7,685 bases of DNA from Flavobacteriaceae bacterium. GTDB lineage: Bacteria; Bacteroidota; Bacteroidia; Flavobacteriales; Flavobacteriaceae. Below, one piece after another: positions 1-6,810 of the stretch. Below the pieces are notes generated by a model. The model searched no databases, was not told the DNA's origin, and saw nothing but the letters and a program-made list of their open reading frames with translations. The stretch is from positions 1-7,685 of the forward strand of contig DAOUPU010000116.1 of the NCBI GenBank assembly GCA_030625995.1. The letters run 5' to 3'. Made by a program: the position numbers and the translations under genes. Within the stretch, counting starts at the first letter, position 1. Each line of letters opens with the position of its first letter.

Positions 1-19
1 TTCAATGGCATTATTTGTA

Positions 20-53
20 CAAATATACTTAAACAGATCTAGTAGGTCTCAAA
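20..53 (-). promoter_or_regulatory. Candidate Bacteroidota-type promoter reading off the left edge
   Basis: On the minus strand a TATATTTG motif (20-27), matching the TAnnTTTG -7 consensus of Bacteroidota, lies 22 bp downstream of a TTTG (50-53) that fits the -33 element. An ATG follows at 11-9 on the same strand, so it may drive a gene that continues outside the window. The gene itself cannot be seen. In DNA this AT-rich the -7 motif occurs by chance, so the support is the pairing and the position only. The rest of the 1-124 stretch shows no gene and no clear terminator after the hydrolase. Confidence 0.35.
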
Positions 54-124
54 TAAAAAAGCAATTATAAAAATATAAAAGACTCACTTCTAAATTCCTG
101 ATCTACTGTTATAATCCTTTCCTT

Positions 125-1090
125 TTACATTTTAATAAAATCACTGATCCTATTTTCCAACCACATATCATTTTCTATGCCAAAACCGGTATTAAAACCA
201 ACATGACCTCCATATTTCATTAATTCCAGATTGAAAAAAGAATTTTCTTTAGCCTCTATCATAGGAAAGCAAGATCTTGACAAAAAAGGATCATCAAACG
301 AAGTTATAAGTAAAGTAGGAATTTTAATATTAGGAATAAACTGTTTACTGCTGCTTTTTTTCCAATAATCAAAAGCATTTTCAAAACCATGTGCCGGAGC
401 CGTGAATGCATTATCAAAATCATAAAAATTTTTGGCCTTTTTAATATTTTGAATTGTAAATGAAGAATCTGGAAATCTTTCTATTTTGTCATAGGCTTTT
501 TTCTTTAAAGTCCTTAAAAATCGCTTCATATAAGGTTTATTCGAAAACCGGCCAAGTGCATCAGAGGAACCTTCAAGATCACACGGAACGGAAATTGTCA
601 CAGCTGATTTTAAAATTGCAGGAATTGTATTGCCTTGCTCCCCTAAATATTTCAAAGTGATGTTTCCTCCCAAACTAAAACCAACAATACTAATTTCTTT
701 ATAGAAGTTCTCCGTTTCCAGATAAGATATCACTTCCTTCAGATCATCAGTTTTACCACTATGATAGGATTTCAACAAATGATTAGGTTCACCACTACAT
801 CCTCTTAAATTTAATACAACTACATCAAAATTTTGATCATTCAGAACAGCAACTAACGATTTTATATAATTGGAATCTGAGCTGCCTTCCAATCCATGCA
901 TGAGAATTACAATTTTATTTGAACCGACGCGGGAAAAATCCAGATCTATAAAATCATTATCCCAGGTCACCAATCTTTTCCTCTTATAATTTATATTCAA
1001 TCGATGAAATAATGTTCTATAAGCTGTATTGAAGTGTTTATTTCTAAATATAAATTGAGGATAATATGTATTTTCATGTATTATGGCCAT
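125..1090 (-). CDS. YheT-family alpha/beta hydrolase
   Basis: Predicted cytoplasmic serine hydrolase of the YheT/EMB8 (ABHD1/2/3-like) group of the alpha/beta-hydrolase superfamily. The physiological substrate of the bacterial members is poorly defined; ester or lipid hydrolysis is the usual assumption. Counting from the ATG at 1090 (321 aa), the oxyanion-region motif HGLEGSS is at 65-71, NLRGCSG at 94-100, and the nucleophile elbow GFSLGGN at 137-143 with catalytic Ser139. The acid is probably one of the aspartates in SFDDPF (264-269) and the base is His296 in YGGHVGF. The segment FDNAFTAPAHGF (225-236) is typical of this family. There is no signal peptide or membrane segment. An in-frame TTG lies four codons upstream (1102), but it overlaps a -7-like motif and ATG is preferred in this group, so I start at 1090. 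Length is normal and all catalytic parts are present. It lies downstream of the DUF3179 gene, separated by a palindromic element, so co-transcription is uncertain. Confidence 0.9.
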   Translation of the reverse strand: MAIIHENTYYPQFIFRNKHFNTAYRTLFHRLNINYKRKRLVTWDNDFIDLDFSRVGSNKIVILMHGLEGSSDSNYIKSLVAVLNDQNFDVVVLNLRGCSGEPNHLLKSYHSGKTDDLKEVISYLETENFYKEISIVGFSLGGNITLKYLGEQGNTIPAILKSAVTISVPCDLEGSSDALGRFSNKPYMKRFLRTLKKKAYDKIERFPDSSFTIQNIKKAKNFYDFDNAFTAPAHGFENAFDYWKKSSSKQFIPNIKIPTLLITSFDDPFLSRSCFPMIEAKENSFFNLELMKYGGHVGFNTGFGIENDMWLENRISDFIKM

Positions 1091-1099
1091 ATTCTTTTT

Positions 1100-1134
1100 C
1101 AAATATATTTCTAATTTTTGAAAAAGAATGGCAA
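1100..1134 (-). promoter_or_regulatory. Possible promoter of the hydrolase gene
   Basis: A minus-strand TATATTTG (1100-1107) exactly matches the TAnnTTTG -7 element. A TTG (1132-1134) lies 24 bp upstream, slightly more than the usual -33/-7 spacing. The motif ends only 9 nt before the ATG at 1090, so a transcript from it would have a very short leader. It would give the hydrolase its own transcription start just beyond the palindromic element. A chance match is quite possible. Confidence 0.3.
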
Positions 1135-1138
1135 CAAC

Positions 1139-1294
1139 CTAATTAGTGTTTGTCCATAATGTCCGATTTCTTCGTTATGCTCTCATTTAAAATTAGTCAT
1201 TTACAAAAGTAAACTCCTAATCTTAAATGACTTCGCAAGCCTCGAACTCGAACATTCTTAACTAAACACTTACTTTATGGACAGACTCTAATTA
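1139..1294. mobile_element. MITE-like palindromic element between the DUF3179 and hydrolase genes
   Basis: Non-coding inverted-repeat structure. The outer arms 1141-1159 and 1275-1293 are inverted copies agreeing at 17 of 19 positions and share the core TGTCCATAA. A second inverted pair in the middle, 1183-1204 and 1209-1230, matches at 18 of 22 positions around a 4-nt AAAA loop. CTAATTA occurs as a direct repeat at both edges (1139-1145 and 1288-1294), as a target-site duplication would; because it contains the palindrome TAATTA, it could instead be the tip of the terminal repeats. The right half also carries about 26 extra bases (roughly 1249-1274), so the two halves are unequal. No ORF of note lies inside, so any mobility would need a transposase from elsewhere. 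Transcribed from the DUF3179 side it would form a long hairpin and could end or stabilise that mRNA. The DUF3179 stop codon lies within its right edge. Alternative: an immobile dispersed palindromic repeat. Confidence 0.65.
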
Positions 1295-2382
1295 TATATA
1301 ACAACGTTCGGATAAAAATTTTCTATAGAAAAATAATAAGCCATCATCGAAGTTTCGGCGGCTTTCAAAAAGGCCCCTTTTCTTGGGCCTGATAAGGCCT
1401 CACCAAATAAGTTCCAATTATTACCCTCATTATCGGATAATATTATTTCCGTATCATCATAACTGTAGACAAATTCTAAGTTACTAGTACTTTCATCTAA
1501 TTCAAACGAAACAATAAAGTCTTCATTTCCAACAACAATTATATTTTTACCGGCAAAAGTATCAGTAATTATCAGACCTCTTCCAAAATTTAGAAATCTG
1601 TAAACTATTGCGGTATCATCAGCTATTATCGTATGAACTCTCTCTTTGGCATCAATAAAATTTTTGAGTGGTTCCGTTGGAAAGATAAAATATTCGTTAT
1701 TAGTAGGGTAATCTCCGTAAGGACTCACCCCGTAATTTCTTGAATGCCCAGTATTTGTGCTCACAACCCTTGATTCAGGATATAATTTTTTCCAAACTGC
1801 CCATCTCATCTCTGGTAATGAAGTTGTCTCAGGTAATTGTTTTAGCAGTTTGCCATTTACACATTCTAATTTCAATTGCGACCAATAACTATCCGTTTCT
1901 CTATCATAGGGAATTAAATTGTTCTTATACAATAAGCCGGAAACACCAAATGTTGTATTCGTACCATCAAAATCTCTATTCCAGCCAACTCCGGTCCCAG
2001 TAAGTGGACAATAAGTAATTGCTATAGAATGTCCGGTATTCAAATCTACATTTATGATCTCATGATAATCTAATATTTTATGTGGAAAGGCCACAATTTG
2101 GTTGGAGTATTTTAAACCTATAACCAAATCGTTGTTATTTAAGAAATTATCTTCACTAGCTAGTGTTACATTTGGATTGATCAATGCTGGAATACCGTCT
2201 TTTCCAGGCCCTCCGTCAAAAACCTTACTTTGGTCGATAGACCAGGGTCCGCGATCATTCGAAGGCGGTGGATTATTGTTATTATTACTATTATCATTGT
2301 TATTGTCACCAATTGAGCTGCTATCAGAACATGATAATATCAAAAGAGAACTAAAAATTGCTATAAAAAAAATGTTTTTCAT
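1288..2382 (-). CDS. DUF3179 domain lipoprotein
   Basis: Predicted lipoprotein of 364 aa with a DUF3179 domain; the molecular function of this family is not established. A hydrophobic signal segment (about 3-16) ends in a lipobox ILSC, giving lipidated Cys18. An Asn/Ser/Pro-rich linker (about 26-42) follows, then the domain to the C terminus. Landmarks are DYHEIIN with His107, TYCPLTG with Cys125, FGVSGLLY (145-152), YDRETDSYWSQL (159-170) and TNTGHSRNYG with His213. The first Cys of the usual C-P-L-C-G motif is kept and the second position is Thr130-proximal (Thr128), so a two-Cys site is absent. The C-terminal AYYFSIENFYPN resembles the normal family ending, so the protein appears complete. 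It starts 19 bp after the predicted barrel gene, and the two probably form an operon and act together at the cell envelope. The stop codon TAG lies inside the edge of the palindromic element downstream. Confidence 0.88.
   Translation of the reverse strand: MKNIFFIAIFSSLLILSCSDSSSIGDNNNDNSNNNNNPPPSNDRGPWSIDQSKVFDGGPGKDGIPALINPNVTLASEDNFLNNNDLVIGLKYSNQIVAFPHKILDYHEIINVDLNTGHSIAITYCPLTGTGVGWNRDFDGTNTTFGVSGLLYKNNLIPYDRETDSYWSQLKLECVNGKLLKQLPETTSLPEMRWAVWKKLYPESRVVSTNTGHSRNYGVSPYGDYPTNNEYFIFPTEPLKNFIDAKERVHTIIADDTAIVYRFLNFGRGLIITDTFAGKNIIVVGNEDFIVSFELDESTSNLEFVYSYDDTEIILSDNEGNNWNLFGEALSGPRKGAFLKAAETSMMAYYFSIENFYPNVVIYN
2272..2307. repeat. Degenerate AAT/AAC trinucleotide tract inside the DUF3179 gene
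   Basis: About twelve consecutive codons of AAT, AAC, GAT and AGT (on the minus strand) encode the DNNNDNSNNNNN linker just after the lipid anchor. It is an imperfect triplet microsatellite. Slippage would change the linker length without shifting the frame, so it probably acts only as a flexible spacer between membrane and domain. Confidence 0.6.
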
Positions 2383-2401
2383 GATTACTGTATTTAGTTA
2401 A

Positions 2402-3346
2402 TTAGTTTATAGTATAAAAAAGACCTACCGTAGACCTCAATGAGGGGGTTAATTGCGTTCCATCAACATAGCTATATATGGGTATTTCAAATTTCAACAG
2501 GAAATTAAAGTCTTCCATGATCTCAACGATAATGGTTGGATTTACAGTGACCCATCTGCCACCGGTATTGTCCAATAAAGAGCCTCCAATTTCATCTTGA
2601 CCAGCTTGTCGATACCTTATACCCAGGCTTGGGTCGACCAAAGTTTTATGTATAAGAAACTGATCCGTATAAATAATAGCCGCTTGAAACTCAGTTCCGA
2701 ACCTATAGGTAATACTCCCTAAGAAATCATTGTTGGTCCCCGTATATCGATAAATGGTTGTGGCTGAAAAACTTGCAGATGGTCTAAAATCAAACGTTTG
2801 GGAATAAAATGCCCATCCTATAAGGTCCCATGCGCCACTCCCCGGTTGTAAATCCGGGTTCAACAAAATACCTTGATCCGACTTTTTATCTGTTGCACCA
2901 AAGGGTATTTTAGTCCCCAGTCCAATTCTTAAAATGTTATTTTTTTTAAAAAGTCGGTTGAAATTATATTTGAACAGCAAAACACCATCTCCAATACCAT
3001 TTGATCCATCTACATTTACATTCCCGAATATATCAATTACTCTTTCCTGTTTTACATAGGTAAACAATGCCTCTACAGAGAAATCTCTTGTAAAAGTATA
3101 TCCAACATTAAATAGCAAAGACTGCGTAGTACGTGTTCTGGAATTATCGTCCAATTTATCATCTCCATTCTTTAGCGTATTAAGATAGTTATAGTCATAA
3201 CTTAATCCCAACAACAATACTCCTTTTCCTGTTATTGGTAAACCAATGCTATTAGATAACGGAATTCCCCCAGAACAGCAGGTCTGTGAGGTCATCGAGA
3301 GATTTAAGAACATCGTGATCATAATTAAAACATAAAACTTTGTCAT
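2402..3346 (-). CDS. Predicted outer-membrane beta-barrel (transporter-like) protein
   Basis: Hypothetical envelope protein of 314 aa from the ATG at 3346. A signal peptide is evident: Lys3, a hydrophobic core at about 4-17, and probable cleavage near SMTSQ-T (18-22). The mature protein then begins with TCCSGGIPLS, containing a vicinal Cys pair (23-24). The rest alternates short amphipathic strands ending in aromatic residues with Gly/Asn/Asp-rich turns, for example LLLGLSYDYNYL (43-54), LLFNVGYTF (77-85), FSVEALFTYV (89-98), GVLLFKYNF (121-129) and SASFSATTIYRYTG (190-203), ending STVGLFYTIN. This is the pattern of an outer-membrane barrel, and such proteins are often labelled transporter without proof. 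I know no established function. The lipobox rule is not met before Cys23. Two TTG codons directly upstream allow a 2-residue extension to 3352, but ATG is more likely. It precedes the DUF3179 gene by 19 bp and follows rmuC after an 89-bp gap. Confidence 0.75.
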   Translation of the reverse strand: MTKFYVLIMITMFLNLSMTSQTCCSGGIPLSNSIGLPITGKGVLLLGLSYDYNYLNTLKNGDDKLDDNSRTRTTQSLLFNVGYTFTRDFSVEALFTYVKQERVIDIFGNVNVDGSNGIGDGVLLFKYNFNRLFKKNNILRIGLGTKIPFGATDKKSDQGILLNPDLQPGSGAWDLIGWAFYSQTFDFRPSASFSATTIYRYTGTNNDFLGSITYRFGTEFQAAIIYTDQFLIHKTLVDPSLGIRYRQAGQDEIGGSLLDNTGGRWVTVNPTIIVEIMEDFNFLLKFEIPIYSYVDGTQLTPSLRSTVGLFYTIN

Positions 3347-3435
3347 CAACAAATGTAATTTTTTAACTATGTCGTATGAGTAAGAATTAACTTACATCAA
3401 TTAGAAATGTAGTGGTAATAAATTTTCCGGAGAAT

Positions 3436-4752
3436 TCAGTTTTCCTTGGCTTTCTCTAATATTTTTTGAGGCAACGATTTTTGGGTCTTAGCACCTAGTG
3501 TTTTTAATTTTTCTACTCTTCCAATTAAATTTCCTTTGCCCTCGGTAAGCTTATTCATTGCTGCTTTATAACTTGTTTGAGATGCATTCAATTGGTTGCC
3601 AACTTTAAGTAAATCTTGAATTAATCCTTCAAATTTATCATATAAGGCGCCTGCCTGTTTGGCAATTTCAATTACATTTCTCTTTTGATCTTCTTGCTTC
3701 CAAATGGAGGCAACGGTAGTTAAAGTGGCCAATAGGGTAGAAGTGGAAACCAAGACTACATTTTTATCCAGAGCATCTAAATAAAGATTATTCTCCTCCT
3801 GCAAAGCAATCATAAGGGCTGGTTCAATAGGAACGAACATCATTACATAATCCGGACTGTTGATACTGTATAAATCGTTATACTTCTTCAGACCAAGTTC
3901 CTTAAAATGCTTTCTAATACTCAAAATATGACTTTTCAATGCATTTGTTTCTTCCAGTTTATCGTCCGCATTAAAATATTTTTCATAAGCGGTCAAAGAT
4001 ACTTTCGAGTCGATGATCAAATGCTTGTTCTCAGGTAAATTAATAATGAAATCCGGTTTTTTTAAATTTTGATCATCATCTCTAAACCCCCCCTGGGTAC
4101 TGTAATGAATATCCTTTTGCAAACCTACTTTTTCCAATAATATTTCCAATTGAAACTCACCCCAGTCTCCTTGTTTTTTGGAATCACCTTTCAAGGCTTT
4201 TGTCAAGTTAATAGCATCGCTACTCAATCGTTCATTCAATTTTGACAAATTACTGATTTGAGTTCGTAAGGCTGATTGTCTGTCTATGCTTTCTTTGTTA
4301 GTCTCTTCTACTTTTTTCTCAAATGATCTAATTTTCTCCTGGAGTGGATTTAAAATTTGTTCAATATTCTCTTTGTTTTTTTTCGTAAATTTCTGAGATT
4401 TCTCCTCTAAAATTTTAGAAGCTAAAATTTCAAAATCTTTAGCGAATTTTTCTTGTAATTTCTCTATATCTGTCTTTTGATCCTCCAATTTATTCTGTAA
4501 ATTATTGATTAAGGCCTCTTTTTTGGTAAGTTCAATATTCAAACTTTCTTTTTCATTACGAATAGCCTCAACAGATGTTTTTAATTCATGGATAATTTCT
4601 TCATTTACCGTCTTCTCTCTGTCAAGTCCATTGGTTCGTTCCTCGAGAATAGAGGTTTCCTTTTCAAATTTCAATTTTGTAAAAAAGTAGGTTAATATTC
4701 CTCCAATTACAAGGCTTATAACCGGTATGATAAAAACTAAATTGTCTGTCAT
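3436..4752 (-). CDS. rmuC: DNA recombination protein RmuC
   Basis: RmuC family protein of 438 aa, within the usual family size. In E. coli, RmuC limits recombination at inverted repeats, and the core resembles PD-(D/E)XK nucleases; its biochemical activity is not well defined. Residues 5-24 form an N-terminal membrane anchor. Residues about 28-165 are a Lys/Glu-rich coiled coil (EERTNGLDREKTVNEE and similar heptads). The conserved domain follows with GDWGE (195-199), KPDFIINLPE (232-241), LIIDSKVSL (245-253), MFVPIEPAL (305-313) and STSTLLATLTTVASIWKQE (336-354). Asp234, Asp248 and Lys250, with Glu199, are the likely nuclease-like site residues. A second helical segment closes the protein (about 365-435). 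The ATG at 4752 places the anchor at the N terminus as expected. It is transcribed away from the acyltransferase gene across a 341-bp divergent region, and I found no convincing promoter motif for it. A weak dyad (3421-3436) overlaps its stop codon. Confidence 0.95.
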   Translation of the reverse strand: MTDNLVFIIPVISLVIGGILTYFFTKLKFEKETSILEERTNGLDREKTVNEEIIHELKTSVEAIRNEKESLNIELTKKEALINNLQNKLEDQKTDIEKLQEKFAKDFEILASKILEEKSQKFTKKNKENIEQILNPLQEKIRSFEKKVEETNKESIDRQSALRTQISNLSKLNERLSSDAINLTKALKGDSKKQGDWGEFQLEILLEKVGLQKDIHYSTQGGFRDDDQNLKKPDFIINLPENKHLIIDSKVSLTAYEKYFNADDKLEETNALKSHILSIRKHFKELGLKKYNDLYSINSPDYVMMFVPIEPALMIALQEENNLYLDALDKNVVLVSTSTLLATLTTVASIWKQEDQKRNVIEIAKQAGALYDKFEGLIQDLLKVGNQLNASQTSYKAAMNKLTEGKGNLIGRVEKLKTLGAKTQKSLPQKILEKAKEN

Positions 4753-5093
4753 AATTATAAAATTAATTGTAACAAGTTGGATTTTCTAAATTAAGCATAT
4801 TTACGTAAAATATTGTATTTCATGATCTTAACTAAGATAAGTGTATTAATTTTAATATAAAATCCAATTGTATCTATTAATTACTATATTACAAAAAATT
4901 ATTGAATATTAGAAAAGTTGAGGATATTATTTAATGAAACGAACATGAACTTTTTTAATAAAAAATTCACAAAAGGAAATGATTAAAATAAGTTCATATG
5001 AGAACATAGTGCCTGCCTGCCGGCAGGCAGGGTTACATCTGAACTAAATTTTTTAATTATCTATCTGTTAAGTAATTATAAAATTTTAAACAG
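4753..5093. other. Divergent AT-rich intergenic region without a gene
   Basis: Separates rmuC (minus) from the acyltransferase gene (plus). ORFs are at most about 13 codons (for example from the ATG at 4945) and none looks coding. I found no exact TAnnTTTG on either strand pointing at the flanking genes; the nearest are TAATTTAG on the minus strand near 4782-4789 and TACATCTG on the plus strand at 5034-5041, each one base off. The only strong structure is the GC-rich palindrome at 5012-5031 within otherwise very AT-rich DNA. Confidence 0.7.
4991..5045. repeat. GC-rich REP-like palindrome with outer dyad arms
   Basis: Positions 5012-5031 are a perfect 20-bp self-complementary sequence made of CCTGCCTGCC followed by GGCAGGCAGG, strikingly GC-rich for its surroundings. 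Outer arms AGTTCA (4991-4996) and TGAACT (5040-5045) are perfectly inverted around it, though the centre is offset by about 3 bp. A related but imperfect copy occurs at 6811-6830 in another divergent intergenic region, which points to a dispersed repeat family rather than a gene-specific operator. It lies 62 bp before the acyltransferase start and could form a cruciform or an RNA hairpin in the leader. No poly-U tract follows on the plus strand, so it is not a typical intrinsic terminator. Confidence 0.75.
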
Positions 5094-5657
5094 GTGAAAA
5101 AAATATCAAAATTTATATTATGTGATTTATTTGGATGGAAAATTCACGATCAGTTCCCTCCGGAAATAAAAAAATATATTATAATAGTTGCTCCACATAC
5201 AAGCTGGGTTGATTTTCCCATAGGGATTTTAGCAAAGACAAGCTATGGTATCAATCCAAAATATATTGGTAAGCACAGCTTGTTCAAACCGCCTCATGGA
5301 TTTTTATTCAGGGCGCTTGGAGGTACACCGGTTGATAGATCCAAGAGTGCGAACATGGTAGACGCAATTATTGATATTTTTAATTCCCGTGAAGATTTCA
5401 TTTTGGCCTTATCGCCGGAAGGAACACGCAAGAAATTAGATAAATGGAAAACCGGGTTCTATTATGTTGCCAAAGGAGCCAATGTACCAATTGTTATGGT
5501 TGCCTTTGATTTCGGATCGAAAAGTATAACCGTGGCTGAACCCTATAATATAACAGGGGACATTAAAGTTGATTTTAAACATTTTCACAATTTCTATAAG
5601 GACATTCAAGCGAAGTATCCTGAAAAATTCGAAGAGGATTTTTATAAAAACGTATAA
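5094..5657 (+). CDS. PlsC-type 1-acyl-glycerol-3-phosphate acyltransferase family protein
   Basis: Small LPLAT/PlsC superfamily acyltransferase of 187 aa, expected to transfer an acyl chain to a lysophospholipid-type acceptor at the inner face of the cytoplasmic membrane. The acceptor cannot be read from the sequence. Block I is APHTSWVDF (33-41) with the HX4D pair His35/Asp40. Block II is ALGGTPVDRS (74-83) with Arg82, block III is LSPEGTRKK (106-114) with Glu109 and Gly110, and block IV is VPIVMVAFD (131-139). It is shorter than classical PlsC (about 240 aa), lacks a clear N-terminal transmembrane helix and belongs to the compact form. The start is GTG at 5094: an in-frame stop lies at 5079-5081, no ATG lies between, and the first internal Met (88) is beyond the catalytic His. 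No clear ribosome binding site is visible, as is common in Bacteroidota. It stands alone on its strand and converges on gcvT, 34 bp from stop to stop. Confidence 0.9.
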   Translation: MKKISKFILCDLFGWKIHDQFPPEIKKYIIIVAPHTSWVDFPIGILAKTSYGINPKYIGKHSLFKPPHGFLFRALGGTPVDRSKSANMVDAIIDIFNSREDFILALSPEGTRKKLDKWKTGFYYVAKGANVPIVMVAFDFGSKSITVAEPYNITGDIKVDFKHFHNFYKDIQAKYPEKFEEDFYKNV

Positions 5658-5691
5658 GATCTCATTTTTTTAATTCCGTTAATATTCCATG

Positions 5692-6774
5692 CTATCCTTT
5701 ATAAAAAGGTAGCCTTATGATTGTTGCGGGAATACTTTTTTTGCGAATTTGAATAAATATTTTCTCATCTCTTTTTGAATGGTCTATTTTAACATAACCA
5801 AGGCCAATTCCTTTTTTTAATGAAGGACTCATCGTTCCTGATGTAACAATACCAATCTCATTATCATTAATATCCAAGATAGCATAGCCCTGACGTGGTA
5901 TGCCTTTTTCATCCAACTCGAAAGCAATTAATTTCCTGCTAACACCATTTTCTTTTTGCTCTTTAAGAGCGCTTGAATTAGTAAAATCTTTTGTGAATTT
6001 TGTTATCCAGCCTAACCCTGCCTCAAGAGGGGAAGTGGTATCATCAATATCATTCCCATATAAGCAATAACCCATTTCGAGGCGAAGTGTATCTCGTGCC
6101 GCTAAGCCAATGGGCTTAATTCCAAAATCAGCTCCCGCTTCAAAAACCTTGTTCCAAATTTGTTCTGCTTCACTATTCTTACAATAAATTTCAAACCCAC
6201 CACTCCCGGTATATCCGGTAGCCGAAATGATTATATGATCGATCCCTGCAAAATCCGCTACTTTGAATTTGTAAAAGGGAATAGTATTTAAGTCGACAGA
6301 AGTTAGACTCTGCATGGCTTCAATAGCCTTTGGGCCTTGAATTGCCAATAAGGAATAGTCATCTGAAATATCACGGAATTCAGCCTTGACATCATTTTGT
6401 GAAATGATCCAATTCTTGTCTTTATCTATATTAGAAGCATTAACAACAAGTAAATAAGTGAATTCTTTAATTCGATAAACAATTAGATCATCCACAATTC
6501 CACCCTCCGCATTTGGCAAACAACTATATTGCGCATCACCAATTAGTAATTTAGAAGCATCATTTGAAGTTACTTTTTGGATTAGATCGAGAGCATTTTC
6601 TCCTTCAATCAAGAATTCTCCCATATGGGATACGTCAAAAACGCCAACTGCCTTCCTTACTGTTTCATGCTCAATATTAATGCCTTCATATTGCACTGGC
6701 ATATTATAACCAGCAAAAGAAACTAGTTTTGCACCTAATTTCTCGTGGATTTCTGTTAGAGCAGTATTTTTCAT
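5692..6774 (-). CDS. gcvT: Glycine cleavage system aminomethyltransferase (T-protein)
   Basis: GcvT takes the aminomethyl group carried on the lipoyl arm of GcvH, releases ammonia and passes the one-carbon unit to tetrahydrofolate, giving 5,10-methylene-THF. At 360 aa it has full bacterial length. The N-terminal LVSFAGYNMPVQY (17-29) and GVFDVSHMGEF (44-54) are family signatures. GGIVDDLIVY (91-100) holds the catalytic aspartate, followed by VVNASNIDKD (110-119). Folate-domain motifs SATGYTGSGGFEIY (184-197), AARDTLRLEMGYCLYGND (225-242) and PLEAGLGW (249-256) come next. The C-terminal barrel carries GIPRQGY and GIVTSGTMSPSLKKGIGLGYV (308-328). All expected blocks are present. The gcvP and gcvH genes are not in the window, so gcvT is unlinked here, which is common in flavobacteria. 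The upstream 227 bp show no recognisable glycine riboswitch, and a GC hairpin repeat lies about 37 bp before the ATG. Confidence 0.97.
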   Translation of the reverse strand: MKNTALTEIHEKLGAKLVSFAGYNMPVQYEGINIEHETVRKAVGVFDVSHMGEFLIEGENALDLIQKVTSNDASKLLIGDAQYSCLPNAEGGIVDDLIVYRIKEFTYLLVVNASNIDKDKNWIISQNDVKAEFRDISDDYSLLAIQGPKAIEAMQSLTSVDLNTIPFYKFKVADFAGIDHIIISATGYTGSGGFEIYCKNSEAEQIWNKVFEAGADFGIKPIGLAARDTLRLEMGYCLYGNDIDDTTSPLEAGLGWITKFTKDFTNSSALKEQKENGVSRKLIAFELDEKGIPRQGYAILDINDNEIGIVTSGTMSPSLKKGIGLGYVKIDHSKRDEKIFIQIRKKSIPATIIRLPFYKG

Positions 6775-6810
6775 GTGTTTATTTTTATTGTTTTTTAAAG
6801 GTCACATGCT

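Noticed and set aside
3350..3357. TACATTTG on the minus strand as promoter of the barrel gene
   Set aside because: It ends 3 nt before the ATG, has no TTG at a workable -33 distance, and includes the TTG codon that could itself be an alternative start, so I did not list it as a promoter.
3380..3395. GTAAG/CTTAC inverted repeat between rmuC and the barrel gene
   Set aside because: A 5-bp AT-rich stem with a 6-nt loop is too weak for a terminator or operator call without other copies or conservation.
3421..3436. Near-palindrome around TCCGGA at the rmuC stop codon
   Set aside because: It has no loop and no following U-tract on the minus strand, so it is not a convincing terminator.
3436..4752. 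rmuC as part of a defence or recombination island
   Set aside because: RmuC is a widespread housekeeping-type protein and its neighbours are unrelated envelope and metabolic genes, so nothing supports a defence locus.
4945..4986. Short peptide ORF of 13 codons in the large intergenic region
   Set aside because: It is too short, Lys/Phe/Asn composition simply reflects AT-rich DNA, and there is no supporting signal.
5658..5691. Shared bidirectional terminator between the acyltransferase gene and gcvT
   Set aside because: The 34-bp gap has a T-run on the plus strand but no stable stem in front of it.
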